64,000 nucleotides of DNA from Apiospora phragmitis. Its lineage: Eukaryota > Ascomycota > Sordariomycetes > Amphisphaeriales > Apiosporaceae. Positions 37,490-50,330 of the stretch are shown here, one piece after another. Below the pieces are notes generated by a model. The model saw only the letters and a list, made by a program, of their open reading frames with translations, did not search any database and was not told the origin of the DNA. The DNA is taken from contig JAQQWL010000003.1 of the NCBI GenBank assembly GCA_038363925.1, positions 1,426,001 through 1,490,000 on the forward strand, read 5' to 3'. Position 1 is the first letter of the stretch, and each line of letters opens with the position of its first letter. Both the position numbers and the translations under genes were made by a program.

Positions 37490-38688
37490 CTAGCCGTCGG
37501 CATATTCCGATAAACATCCGTACTCTGTCGTAGAAGATGTCGTACGGCTTGCCGGTATAGTTCTTTTCCTTCCTCTACACCTTCGAGAAGGTGACGACCT
37601 TATTCTGATCGATTTTGCCGTTATAGATAGCTCGGCTTGGAGGGATATCGTATTCCGTGACGTACGCTGGACCAGATAATCGTACGGTCTGGTCCGGCGG
37701 TACCGGAGTTGGAGAAGGAAAAGGGACGATGTCTTGCGACGTTTAGGTGCTTGGGAATCTAGGGTTGGACGTCGGGCCTGGAGTGTCCCGTGGTGTCGCG
37801 GACGATTGTTCCGTACGGAGACCGGGTGTCTCTCGCTTAGGCGGCGGTTGTTCGACTGTCTGTTCTGGGGAAGGGTGTGGAACATCCTCTTTTCGGGTTT
37901 CCGAAGTCGGTTCTGCCGGTCGGTCCCTGTTGGTGTGCGGGAGCGGCCGGTGGTACTAGTCGTGCGAGCTTGCTTTTAAAGGATCCGCCTATCGGTATAT
38001 TGACTCCGTTTCCCTCGAGGTAGTAATAGAGCTCTTTTTGGAATGTACGGTTAACTTGACCGAACTGGTATTCGGTCCATCCTTCGAACTCTGCGTTAAA
38101 CGCCTTCTGGAGGAACATTCCTTTTATCTTCAGCATACAGTATTCTGAGAAGCATCGTGCGAGGTACGTCGTGAGCAGTTCGGGTGTTGTCTCTTCGGAG
38201 AATACTTCTGGAAGTTCGAGTTCCTAGAGAGCGAGGTTGACGTTCCTTTTCCAGACTGCTAAAGGGATCCCGGTATCTTGGGATACTTCTTCGTACGTAA
38301 GCGGTTCGGGGTCTAAGGTCGTCGGTCTGTCTGGGTTCGGTGCGTCCGGGCTCGATCTCGATTCGCCGACCGCGATTGACTCTATTTAGCAGGGGTTATC
38401 GTTTTACAGATCGTACGACAGGGTTGTCTAGGTGTATAGTTACATATAGCCTAGCTGGTCTCGCGTATAATTTGGAACCTAGTCTCTTTCCCTATAATAT
38501 ATACTCGGGAAAAAGGGTTCCTCCTCGTACGGTTAATTCAGTTCGGCTCTTCCTCCGAATCTCTGACGGGCGGAAATTCTCGGGGCTTCTTAGCACGGTC
38601 GCCCTTATATCGGTAAGGGCGTAGAACCGTCTCTTCACTCTTGCCAATCTGTGATCGCTATAGGTAACCACTAATCAGTATTAAATAG
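37490..38688 (-). pseudogene. Copia gag region spared by RIP
   Basis: This 1.2-kb part has near-normal GC and CpA content. On the minus strand 38136-37837 reads MLKIKGMFLQKAFNAEFEGW and FQKELYYYL, typical of the N-terminal gag of fungal copia elements. Frames 37885-37490 continue with an Arg/Ser/Pro-rich part. At least one frame change separates them. Confidence 0.65.
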
Positions 38689-38885
38689 GCTCTCGTACGT
38701 ACAGTAGTTCCGGTTTTAATCGGGGTTTAATCGTTCTTATTCTATTATTCATATCTATCTTTAATACGAGCTACGAGGGGTATCGTATACCCCTCTTAAT
38801 AAAATAGGAAAAGGGTTCGTACGCGTAGGCACGTAGCACTTCTTTTAAAATAATATGGATAGCTTCAGTTCTAGCTGTTCTAATA
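38689..38885 (-). repeat. Copia LTR (right, 5')
   Basis: Pairs with 32,065-32,271. The right copy is less RIP-mutated than the left copy. Confidence 0.85.
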
Positions 38886-39372
38886 ATTTATCCGTAATTA
38901 AGATATCTTTAAAATTATATCGTATCCTGTAACGTTTATAATATTATAAGTAATTCGTTTATAGCGTTCTCCGATATCGATTAGAAAGTTCGCGATTTCT
39001 TTCCGTACTTCTTTATTATTATAAGTTATAAATCTTTTATTAACGGTTTTAAATCGGTATAAGGCGTTTTTTTCTTATTATTCGAATTTAAAGCAATTAA
39101 TAATTCGTAATGAAATATAAGTTCTTTACGCTCCGCTATCGAGTAACGCTTTAATATAGACTCTTTTTACGCTTATTATTAATATAATATATTTATAGAT
39201 AGCTCGATTATTTATTATTTAATATAAAGACCTGTTTTAGTCCGCCTATTATTATCCTTTTATAATAAGCGGCGTTTATTTCTCAGACGCTGCTCTTATA
39301 AGTAATTAATAATTTCTTACGATTAATCCTTATATCGTCGCTATCGTTCCTTTCGTTCTTTATAAGTGTTAC
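38886..39372 (-). pseudogene. Gypsy B protease-region fragment
   Basis: It continues the sequence cut at 32,064 and is collinear with about 25,890-26,290 of gypsy A. It lies between the copia and SINE insertions. Confidence 0.6.
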
Positions 39373-39862
39373 AGTGTGTGTGGACTAACCACTACGCCAT
39401 AAAGCAAAAGCTTTAGAAATAACTCTTCGGGTTATTTCTGTCCAATTCTACGCCTTAAGTGCTACCCCGCGGGGGACCAACCCGCCGATCGTAATACTAT
39501 ACCCTCTCTCTAAAGGTATACCCTTCTGCCTAGGGCGATAAACCCCTAGTACTATATAATTTATTTAAGCTCGGTATAAAGAAATTCTAAAACTTTTATA
39601 TAAGTAATTAGTCCGTATAAGGCCTTACCTACTTATTAATAATCTTGCTTAAGTAATTAAAAAGAGCTCTTATTTAATAAGTATAGAAATCGAACCTATA
39701 TCTCTTATTTAATAAAGGCGAAGAATTATTATATTATAATATATATAAATTAATTATTACGCTATAAAGTAAAAGCTTCGGAAATAACTCTTCGGGTTAT
39801 TTTTATCTAATTCTACGCCTTAAGTGCTACCCGCGGGGGACTAACCCGCCGATCGTAATAAT
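39373..39862 (-). repeat. SINE-like dimer in gypsy B
   Basis: One partial (39,373-39,505) and one full (about 39,506-39,862) minus-strand copy of the tRNA-derived unit. The first retains the best A box on the minus strand, TGGCGTAGTGG (39,399-39,389), followed by TTAGTCCACAC. The B box of the second is at 39,696-39,686 (one RIP change). The flanks AACGCCTTAT and AACACTTATA could be the target duplication; gypsy D has the uninterrupted site near 44,790-44,810. Confidence 0.68.
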
Positions 39863-39869
39863 AAGGCGT

Positions 39870-41943
39870 TTTTTAGTATGCGGGTAGGGGTGTTTCTATA
39901 CTCTTCCCCGTATTACATATTATCCCTAATATTTAAAACTCGGGTTCTTCGAGTAATTCGAAAATTTATTAAGTTCGCGATAATTTATAAACGCTTTATA
40001 AAATTTTTAATATATTAAAGAGGTTTTTTTATTAAGTATATACCTTTATATTTTAAAAGTATTAAGCGTTTTTTTTTTAAACGTTTATAAGCTCGCGATT
40101 TTTTTTAAGCGTATTTAAGGTATTAATTTTCGAAGTATTCCCTTTAATCTCGTTTTTTTAAGTGGTATTATTATAATTATTATAAATCTTTTTATATTAA
40201 TAAGTATACGCGTCGTTCGTTAGAAATTAACGTTTAAATTTTCTCGATAATATAATTAAAGTATAATTATATAATAAATCGTTTATTAATCTTTTAGAGA
40301 AACTATTCGTGTTCGAGTTTCTCCGCGAGGTGTTTTATATAGGTATCGTGTACGTATAAAATCTATAAGAGCGTAAAATACCTTTCGTGTATAGGGGAGA
40401 TTCGGGTATTATCCCTTACCGTATAGTTACCGTGGATTTTTTAATTAAACCCGGCCGTAATAAGTATTTAGCGTAAGTGTTTCGAGTTAGGGTAAAGAAT
40501 ACTAAGGATAGCTAACTATCTATTAATTTTTAAGTCTTTATATTTTACGATTTTATTTATTAGCTCTTTTATTAGTATGCTAATTAAACGTTTATAGTTT
40601 AGTAATTACGCTGGTTAATTCGTGATGTCGTCCGTAGAGTCGCTATCGTTGTCGTGTAAGAGGGGTTACTCCTTTCGCATTATCGCGACGATCCGGTTAT
40701 AATTTCTTCCACTTTTAAAGGCTTTTAGGAACTATTTAATACCTTTTTTATCCGCTAGGTATAAGACGTATTTATCGTTATAACAAGCTATTTAGGATAA
40801 GTTACCGTGTTTAATAATAACGCCGTTATTTTTAATAATTATTATAAAGGTATTTTCTACCTTAATAACGTTAACGTATCGTTTATTTAATACTCGTCGG
40901 AAGTTTTTCTTCGGTATTCGATATTTTTAAGCGTAATATCTTTATTTTTAATAATTATAATAAATAACGCGTTATTTTTTATTTAAATTATTATATTTAA
41001 TAACGTTAAAGTTTATAGGTTTATTATAATAGCTATACGCCGTAATACTTTTAAGCGGCATATTATAATATTAACGTGGTCGTCCGCTATTAGTTTAGAT
41101 CCGATTAATTTATCGTAATAATCCGCCTTACTTCTCGCGGCGTCGTTTATATATACAGGTATCGATCTTAATAATAAATTCTATATATAAAAAGAAATTA
41201 TTAAAAGTATTCAGCGGGCTAAGTTCGTTTTTAATATTTTCTTTTAACTTTTAATAATATATTATAATTTTTATAGCTTCGATATAATTTAATCGAACTA
41301 TAATACGTTAGAATTCGGCTATATAAAAAGCGGTTAATCCTTTTTATTTAAAGGTTTCAAGTTCCCTCTCCGCCTGTCGTTTTTTATCGGGGTTTTAAAA
41401 AAATGATTTAAAAGCTTGCTCGAAGTTATCGTAACTTTTAAAAATTTATTATACTTCCGGTACGGTATAGCTTAATTTATTAGTCGTTTTTTATAAGTTT
41501 ATTTAAGTAAGGTTTAAGCTAAGCGAATATTTTATTTTTAAAAAATAAAATAGCGTAAATAATTTATTAAGTAGCGTTTTTAAACGTTTTTTTATAAAAT
41601 CGTTAATAAGTTTTAATTTAAATAAAGAAGCTTCGAAAATTTCCGCTTATTTCGTTAAATAATATTAATAGCTATATAAAAGAGACGTACTTTTTCGTAT
41701 AGCTTATTAATATTATAAAGTGTTTATCCTAGGGTATCCTTAATTTAGAGCTCGTTATGTTCTCTTTTAAGCCGTACTTAATAATACTAATAATTAGCGC
41801 TTTCCTGCTCGAGCTCCTTAATTCGTTTAGCTAGCGCTTATCGGGTAGGCTCGTCGTCGTTATCGTCGCTATCGACCTCTATAACAAGGTTTCGCTAAGA
41901 GGTACTAGGGGTAATAATAGGGATCTTTTTTTATCGAACGGTG
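39870..41943 (-). pseudogene. Gypsy B gag fragment
   Basis: Minus-strand gag. It is the inverted counterpart of gypsy D gag at 42,640-44,790 and continues into 49,594 beyond the D insertion. The Asp-coding repeat (GTCGTCGTTATCGTCGCTATC) near 41,850 corresponds to the SDNNNNN run of D. Heavily stopped. Confidence 0.65.
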
Positions 41944-42579
41944 TGTTACGACCTGACCTAATCATGCGGCTAAGACCTATAAAACCACCGGGCCGGATTT
42001 ACGATGCCCCGCCCAGGTACGATGTCACGGCTACTGACCGCGCCGCCAGCTATACTAACATAAGCGTACTAATACTATAAAAGCGCACGGCGACCACGAC
42101 GATAGTATCCCAAACCGTAGTAGGCTGGATACGGCCTAAAGAAGTAGTAAGAATAACGTCACGTAATAAATCACGGGGATTACCGGAAACGGCGAAGTAA
42201 GTCGGTAATTTAACTTATAAGGGGATTACCCGGATTATTAAAATACAAAAATAAGCTATGTAATTTAACCGATTAATAAAAAAAGAGATTAAATATATAA
42301 TAACGGACGTTCCTTATATATTTTATATAAATACTTTTTATTTTAATAATTAATTTAAATATTAATTTTAATTTATTAATAAAATAAATAGTTTTAATAA
42401 AATTATTATAAATACTTTTAAACTTATATACTTTAATTATTTTTATTTTTACGAACTATTACTTATTATATTAATAAAAGCGACTTTTATTACACGTTTA
42501 AATACTTTCTTATATTATTAATATAAACCTTAATACGTTTTATTAAGTTTCTTTTAAAACTTAAATAACGTTTATTATA
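41944..42579 (+). repeat. Gypsy D 5' LTR
   Basis: It starts TGTTACGACCTGACCTAATC and ends AACGTTTATTATA. The first 250 bp are less RIP-mutated than the same part of the 3' LTR. Confidence 0.87.
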
Positions 42580-42639
42580 TTTTAATTACTTTTATTCTTA
42601 CAAATTATTACTTAAACCTTTAAATAATAACACTACAAG

Positions 42640-44870
42640 AACTATATCTACACCTAGCCCTAGTAATACCGTCTAATAAAAAAAGGCTCCTATCGCCACC
42701 CCTAATACCTCTCAACGGGACCCTGTTATAAACGTCGATAGCGATAATAACAATAATAAGCTTATATAATAAACGCTAATTAAACGAATTAAAGAATTCG
42801 AACAAAAGAGCGCTAATTATTAATATTATTACGTTAAGCTCGAAAAAAAGCGTAACAAGCTTTTAATTAAAAGTACTTTAAAATAAATATCTTATAATAT
42901 TAATAAATTATACGAAAAAGTAAGTTTTTTCTATATAATTATTAATATTATTTAAACCTTTATTATATTAAAAAAAGATATAAAAATTAATACGTTAACC
43001 CTTTTTAATAAAATAAATAAAAACTTCCGAAGCTTTTTTATTTAAATTAAAACCTATTAACGGTTTTATAAAAAAATATTCCAAAACGCCACTTAACGAG
43101 TTATTTATATCGCCTCGTTCTTTAAAAATAAAGCAGTCGTTTAGTTCGAACTTTACTTAAACGAACTTATAAAAAATAATTAATAAATTAAGCTATACCG
43201 TATAAAGGTATAATGTATTTTTAAAAGTTATAATAGCTTTAAATAAACCTTTAAATTATTTTTTTAAAACTTTATTAAAAAGCGACAGGCGGAAAGGGAA
43301 CTTAAAACCTTTAAATAAAAAGGATCAGCCGCTTTTTATATAGCCGAGTTCCGGCGTATTATAACTCGACTAAATTATACCGAAGTTACGAAAATTATAA
43401 TATATTATTAAGGATTAAAAAATAATATTAAAAACGAGCTTAGCCGGTTTGACGCCCCCGGTAGTTTTCTCTCGTATATAAAGCTTATTATTAAGATCAA
43501 TACTTATATATATAAACGACGCTATAAAAAATAGGGTAGACCTTAATAATAAATTAGTTAAATTTAAATTAACACGGGGCGACCATATTAATATAATTAT
43601 ATACCGCTTAAAAATATTATAATATATAATTATTATAATAAACTTATAAACTTTAATATTATTAAATATAATAAATAAAATAAAAAACTATATAATATTT
43701 ATTATAATTATTAAAAACTAGGATATTACGCTTAAAAATATCGAGCACCGAAAAAAAACTTTTAACGAATCTTAAAAAAATAACATATTAACGTTATTAA
43801 AATAAAAAATACTTTTATAATAGTTATTAAAAATAATAATGTTATTATTAAATACGGTAACTTATTTTAAATAATTTGCTATAATAATAGGTATATTTTT
43901 TATTAATAAATAAAAAAAGTACCGGATAGTTCTTTAAAACCCCGGAAGGTAAGGAAGACTATAACCGAAGCGTCGCGATAATACGAAGGGAATTACCCCC
44001 TTTTATAACGAAAATAATAATTTAATAAATAATATTATAAACTAATTAAAATAATTAATAAATTATGAACGTTTAATAAATATATTAATAAACGAACTAA
44101 TAAACGAGATCGTTAAATTTAAAAACCTTAAAATTAACGGGTAATTAATTATTTTTAATATTTTTTATCTCGATTCGAAATATTTACGCTAAATATTTAT
44201 TACGGCTAGCTTTAATTAAAGAATTTATGGTAATTATATAATAAGGAATAATTTATAAATCTCCCCTATTTACAAAAAACATTTTACGCTTTTATAAATC
44301 TCGTACGTATATAACGTTTATACGGAACATTTCGCGAAAAAACTTAAGTACGAATAGTTCCCCCGAAAAATTAGTAAATAACTTATTACGTAAAGATACC
44401 CGGATTATATTATTAAAAAAATCCGAACATTAATCCTAAACGGGCGACGCGCGTACTTATTAATATAAGAAGACCTACGGTGGCCACGATAATACTACTT
44501 AAAAAAACGAGATTAAAGGGAGTATTTTGAGAATTAATACCTCGAACACGCCTAGGAAAAATCGCGAGCTTATAAACGTTTAAAGGAAAACGCTTAACGC
44601 TTTTAGGATATATAAATATATACCTGATAAAAAGACCTTTTTAATATATTAAAGAATTTATAAAACGTTTACGAATTACCGCGAATTTAATAAACCTTCG
44701 AATTATTAAAAAAACTTAAATTTTAAATATTAAAAATAATACTTTATATAGAAAAAAGTATAAAAATATTTCCGTTAACGTATTAAAAAATACTTTATAA
44801 AGAACGAAAAGAATAATAATAACGATACGAAGATTGATCCCGGGATATCATTAATAACTCATAAACGTAA
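42640..44870 (+). pseudogene. Gypsy D gag relic
   Basis: After the 5' UTR, a coding-like plus-strand stretch starts near 42,640 with a Ser/Pro/Thr-rich part, an Asn/Asp run, and then helical capsid-like sequence. Stops are TAA at former CAA positions. Confidence 0.62.
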
Positions 44871-44879
44871 CGTTTGGGA

Positions 44880-47800
44880 AATAAACGCCGCCTATTATAA
44901 AAAGACGATAATAAGCGGATTAAAATAGGTCCTTATAATAAATAATAGATAATTAAGTTATTTATAAATACATTATATTAATATTAAACGTAAAAAGAGT
45001 TCATATTAAAGCGTTACTTGATAATAAAATATAAAAAAATTATATTTTATTACGAACCGTTAATTACCTTAAATTTGAATAATAATAAAAAAACGCCTTA
45101 TACCGATTTAAAACCGTTAATAAAAAACTTATAACTTATAATAATAATAAAATACGGAAAAAAATCGTAAACTTTTTAGTTAATATTAAAAAATATTATA
45201 AATAAATTATATATAATATTACAAATGTTATAAAATACGATATAATTTTAAAAATACTTTAATTACGGGTAAATAATTTTAAAATTAATTAAAAAATAAG
45301 TTAACTTTAATAAAATATATTGAAAAAAAAGTTTTAATTAATAAGTAACGGTTTAAAAAACGACCCTTTAATAAACTTAAAATTTTTAAAATATATATTA
45401 TTATTAAAAAACTTAAGCCGAACGTTATAATAATTATATTAAAAAAATACCGGTAATTCGAAATATTTTTTCATAAAAAATTAAAAATAAGCTTATTATT
45501 TTATATATAATAAAATTATAAAATACCTTTTAAAAATAAAAAAGAACCCTTATTTATACCTATATATAAACTTAATTAAAAATATAAATAAGCCTTAAAA
45601 AAATATATTACGGAAAATCTCGAAAAAAGAGTTATTTAACCATTTATATCACTAGCAGGCTTCCTTATCCTCTTCGTTTTAAAAAAAGAGCAAGGACGGA
45701 AAACTTAAATAATGTATATATATTAATTATTAGAAGCTTAACGAAATTATTATTAAAATCCGGTACTTTTTATTTTTAATCGGCGATTTACGGAATAAAT
45801 TATTACACGCTAAAGTTTTTATAATATTCGACCTTTTTAACGTATATAACCTAATTTAAATTAAAAAAGGAAAAAAGTAAAAAAGCGCGTTCTAAATTAA
45901 ATACGGTTATTTCGAATATTAAGCTATATTATTTAATTTAATTAATATATTAATTATATTTTATAAAAATATTATAATAAGTTTATTATAATATACTTTA
46001 ATAATATCCTTATTTATTTTAAAAATAACGAGTAATATTAAAAATATATAAAGTTAATATTTTAAAAGTTATAAAATATTAATTTATTAATTAATTTAAA
46101 AAAAAACGAATTCTATTAACGATCCGTTACCTTTATAAAATACGTAATATCCCCGGGCGAAATCCGAATAAAACCTTCGAAAATTTTAATAATTAAAAAA
46201 TAACCTATGTTTATAAGCGTTATAAAAATTAGATCTTTTTTAAAATTAATTAATTATTATTAAATTTTCGTTCCCGAATTTAATAAAATAATGATACCCT
46301 AATGAACTTAATAAGAAAGAACGAATTATTTTAATAAATAAAGAAAAAAGATAAAGCCTTTTATAATATTAAAGAACGAATTTTTAATAAATTAATACTT
46401 CGCGTAATAAACCCGTTTAAACTTTTCGAAATCGAAACCGACGTATTAAACTATACGATTAAAAAATAACTAAATTAACGAAACGATAATAAAAAGTCGT
46501 ACCTTATCGTATTCTTTTTAAGAAAGCTTAATAAATTAGAATTAAATTATTAAATTTATAATAAAAAATTAATAGTTATTATTAAAGCTTATAAAAAATA
46601 AAAATATTATTTTAATAAAATAATAAAACTAATTAAAGTTTATACCGATTATAAAAACTTTATAACGTTTATTATTATTAAAAAATTAAATAAATAATAA
46701 ATATAATAGTTTGAATTCTTATTAAAATTTAACCTTATTATTATTTATTAAAAAAATAACGAGAACGGTCGCGTTGACGTATTAAGCCGACGACCGGACT
46801 ATTAGGAGAAAGTCTCGTTTAAAACGCGAATAATCCTTATTTATAATTAAAACGGTAACTTTGCGCCTTTAAAATAACTAAACGTTACGAACTATATTTA
46901 ATATAATAATAATTAGGTTACTAAGTTCTAATAATTTAATTAAAACCTCGACCCCGTAAATTACCTAAAGGATTACCTCGAAAACCGCGACGGTCTTATT
47001 TTTTATTAAAATAAGATCTATATCCTTGAGTAATACCGCGAAGATTTTATTCGAGAATTTTACGAGTACTTTATATATAAATATTAAAAAATATTTAAAA
47101 CTTAAAAAAAGATTATTAAATAATTTAATTATAAAAACTTTAAGCCGATTATAATTAAAATAATTAATAAATACGACCTCTATAATAAAGCTAAAGCCGT
47201 TAAATACCGATTATATAAAGAATTATAGCCGATTTTACTATTAAATAAAGTATAAAAAATTATTATATTTAATTTTATTATTAAGCTACCTTTATTAAAA
47301 AAACCTCTAATTAAGGTTAATTATAATAATATCTTAATAATTATAGATAAATTTATAAAATATACTTATTTTTTATTATATAAAGAATTTAACGATATTA
47401 ATAACTTAATATATATATTTCTTTAAAGAATTATTAATTAATACGGGTTATTTAAAATAATTATTTCTAATAAAAATAAATTATTTATTATTAAATTTTA
47501 AAGGTTATTTATAATATAACTTAAAATTAAATATAAATTATTTATAACTTATTACTTTTAAACGAATAAATAAATTAAATAAATAAATTAAACCTTAAAA
47601 TAATATTTACGTTATTATATTAATTACAAATAAAATAATTAAGTATAACTATTATTTATAACTTAATTCGTTTATAATAACGCGAATAACGAAACTATAT
47701 ATATATTATTATTTCGAATAAACTATAGATATAATTTAAAAATTATTAAAAAATTAATAAAAAAAAAGCTAATATTAATTGCGATTATTTAAATCGAAAA

Positions 47801-48350
47801 ATTAAAAAAACTTTAAATTACGTTATAATAAAACCTTAGCTTTTTTTAATAATAAATAAAAAAGTACGCCGATTAAATAAAATTAAAAAGATTAATTTTT
47901 TAAAAAAAAAAAAGAATTTACTTTTTATAACGAAATATTAAAATAAAACGATTAAGCGATAAATTAAACTTTAAAAAAATAAAACTATTTAAAATTATAA
48001 AAACTATTTTAAAAATTAATTATTAATTATTATTATTTAAAATAATACGGATATATTTTATATTTTATATTTTATTATTCGAACTAATAATTAAAAAAAC
48101 TTTAATCGATATATATTTAAAAATTAAAACGAATTAATACGAGTACGAAATCGATAAAATTATCGATAAAAAAAATAAAGCTTTTAATACCTCGTTTAAT
48201 AAAAAAGTTACCCGTTAAAAAATAATATTTAAAAGCTTAAAAAATACTTAACGAATACCGTAGAAAAATTACGAGCGTTTAAAATAAAACGAGGTTAAAA
48301 TTTATCGCGTTTTAATCTATTATTTTAAACGCCCCGAAAAATTACGCCTT
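44880..48350 (+). pseudogene. Gypsy D pol relic
   Basis: Plus-strand protease-RT-RNase H-integrase relic. It is the inverted counterpart of pol in A and B. Near 48,140 it keeps YEYEIDKIIDKK, the integrase tail motif that precedes the chromodomain-like end. No open frame longer than about 60 codons survives. Confidence 0.75.
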
Positions 48351-48369
48351 AATAACCGCTTCGGATTTA

Positions 48370-48955
48370 ATATACTCAGCAGCTTTTAATTCGTTTAAAG
48401 AATAAAAACTACGCCTGGCCATCTCTACGCTACGCGTCGTTAAAAAGTTCCGCTATTACTGAATTCGCTCTAGGCGTTAAAAAGCCCCTTAAGCCTCCCA
48501 ATAAACCTTCTTTAAAACCGTGCTCGCTTCGCGTAAAGAGTCGTTAGCCGCCTATTCTTTAAAGCGTAGGCGACGGGACTTATCGACGACCCGAGACACC
48601 GTAAAAACCAATAGACCGGAACTATCGTAAGACCGACCACGACGAACGTACTCTTTATAACGAGAAATATTATTTAATATAACGTATTTCTACCTTTTTT
48701 TTAAATAAAAAGAATACGGTATAATTTTAAAATTAAACTTATCGAAAAGGGTAACTAAGTTATAACGTTATTCGATCTTTTTAAACTTTATATAAAGAAT
48801 AAATTTTTTAACTCGATTTAATATAATAAATAAATATTATAATAAAAAATATAACGGAAAAAAAAAAGGAGCTTATTAAGGACCGATATAATAAACGGGT
48901 AAAAATATTTAAAAAACCTAGCGTTTCGAAAATAAAGTAATTAAAAAAAAAGTAA
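48370..48955 (-). pseudogene. Accessory ORF of gypsy D, opposite to pol
   Basis: This is the clearest copy of the accessory ORF. On the minus strand it reads RYKEYVRRGRSYDSSG (a C-x2-C type region with Cys now Tyr), VSRVVDKSRRLRFKE, then a coiled-coil-like part with ASTVLKKVY, and SVEMARRSFYSLNELK. Interruptions are few and are TAA/TAG at likely Gln codons. It lies between integrase and the 3' LTR, antisense to pol. I do not know its function. Confidence 0.65.
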
Positions 48956-49593
48956 TATTATAACCTAACTTAATTATACAGTTAAAACCTATAAAACCAC
49001 CGGGCCGGATTTATAATACCCCGCTTAAAATACGATATCACGGTTATTAACCGCGCTACTAATTATATTAATATAAGCGTATTAATATTATAAAAGCGTA
49101 CGGCGACCATAACGATAATATCCTAAACCGTAATAGGCTAGATACGGCTTAAAGAAGCAGTAAGAATAACGTCACGTAATAAATCACGGGGATTACCGGA
49201 AACGGCGAAATAAGTCGGTAATTTAACCCATAAAAAGATTACCCGGATTATTAAAATATAAAAATAAGCTAAATAATTTAACCGATTAATAAAAAAAGAG
49301 ATTAAATATATAACGACGGACGTCTTTTATATATTTTATATAGATATTTTTTATTTTAATAATTAATTTAAATATTAATTTTAATTTATTAGTAAAGTAA
49401 ATAGTTTTAATAAAACTATTATAAATATTTCTAAACTTACGTACTTTAATTACTTTTCGTTTTTATAAGTTATTACTTATTATATTAATAAAAACGATTT
49501 TTATCGCACGTTTAAATACTCTTTTATATTATTAATATAAACTTTAGTACGTCTTACTAGGTTTCTTTTAAAATCTAAATAGCGTTCGTTATA
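48956..49593 (+). repeat. Gypsy D 3' LTR
   Basis: It starts TATTATAACC (TG changed to TA) and ends AGCGTTCGTTATA. It is collinear with 41,944-42,579. Confidence 0.86.
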
Positions 49594-49685
49594 CGGTATT
49601 ACTAAGGCTAGGTATAGATATAGTTCTTATAATATTATTATTTAAAGGTTTAAGTAATAATTTATAAAAATAAAAGTAATTAAAA
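49594..49685 (-). other. Gypsy B 5' untranslated region and gag start
   Basis: It is the reverse complement of 42,580-42,680 in gypsy D, which lies directly after the D 5' LTR. It therefore represents the leader of B between its 5' LTR and gag. Confidence 0.7.
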
Positions 49686-50325
49686 TATAATAAACGCTGT
49701 CCGGGTTTTAAAAAAAACTTAATAAAATATATTAAGGTTTATATTAATAATATAAAAAAATATTTAAACGTGTAATAAAAGTCCGCTTTTATTAATATAA
49801 TAAATAATAGCTTATAAAAATAAAAGTAATTAAAATATATAAATTTAAAAATATTTATAATAAAGTTATTAAAATTATTTATTTTATTAATAAATTATAT
49901 TAATATTTAAATTAATTATTAAAATAAAAAGTATTTATATAAAATATATAAAAAATATCCGTCGTTATATACTTAATTTTTATTTTAATTAATCCGTTAA
50001 ATTATTTATAGGTTTATAATAATCCCGTTATTAATTTATAATAATCCGTTCTTTAAATTACGGTAATTTAACCTTAATTAGCTCACCTCGGGCGTCGTGC
50101 CTTTTATCGCTCCGGGGCTTCGTTATTATATCCGCTTATATTCGTCCTATCGCCGCGCGGGCTAGGGCCGCTTATCTTGTCGCATACTATTAAAGTGCGA
50201 TTACGTTTTCGTTAACGTAGCTAGCGGTGCGATTACTAGTTATAATATCGTAGCCGGATCGGGTTATCGTATTCCCGTGCCGGTGGGTGAGGTCTTTAGC
50301 CGTATGGTTAGGTCGGGTTGTAACA
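49686..50325 (-). repeat. Gypsy B 5' LTR
   Basis: It ends GTTGTAACA with the terminal CA intact and is followed by TGATA. Confidence 0.85.
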
Positions 50326-50330
50326 TGATA

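Larger units (their letters stand above)
32065..38885 (-). mobile_element. Ty1/copia element nested in gypsy B
   Basis: LTRs are at 32065-32271 and 38689-38885 (about 200 bp, starting TGTTGAATGGG on the left). A perfect 5-bp duplication ATTTA is present (32060-32064 and 38886-38890). Coding runs on the minus strand: gag about 38,600-36,800, then GAG-pre-integrase/integrase (about 36,300-35,700, with QFQYLYQRFKHLRIKKLY-like sequence once RIP stops are read through), RT, and an RNase H end at about 34,000-33,500 (FINNENLTS, SVLINKLYS). The family copies itself through an RNA intermediate. RIP stops disrupt most of the element; gag is far less affected. Confidence 0.82.
41944..49593 (+). mobile_element. 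Ty3/gypsy element D, full length, inserted in gypsy B gag
   Basis: Plus-strand element of 7,650 bp with LTRs 41944-42579 and 48956-49593. It is flanked by CGGTG (41939-41943) and CGGTA (49594-49598). Gag is at about 42,640-44,870, pol about 44,880-48,350, and the accessory ORF on the opposite strand at about 48,960-48,370. It is the most complete copy here and lacks the SINE insertion seen in B. Confidence 0.86.
27712..50325 (-). mobile_element. Ty3/gypsy element B, interrupted by copia, SINE and gypsy D
   Basis: Minus-strand element with two 638-640 bp LTRs, at 27712-28349 (3') and 49686-50325 (5'). It is flanked by TGATC (27707-27711) and TGATA (50326-50330). Its parts are: accessory ORF 28,480-29,060; pol 29,070-32,064 continuing at 38,886-39,370; gag 39,870-41,943 continuing at 49,594; 5' UTR to 49,685. 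The pieces join in the right order once the nested insertions are removed. Confidence 0.82.
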
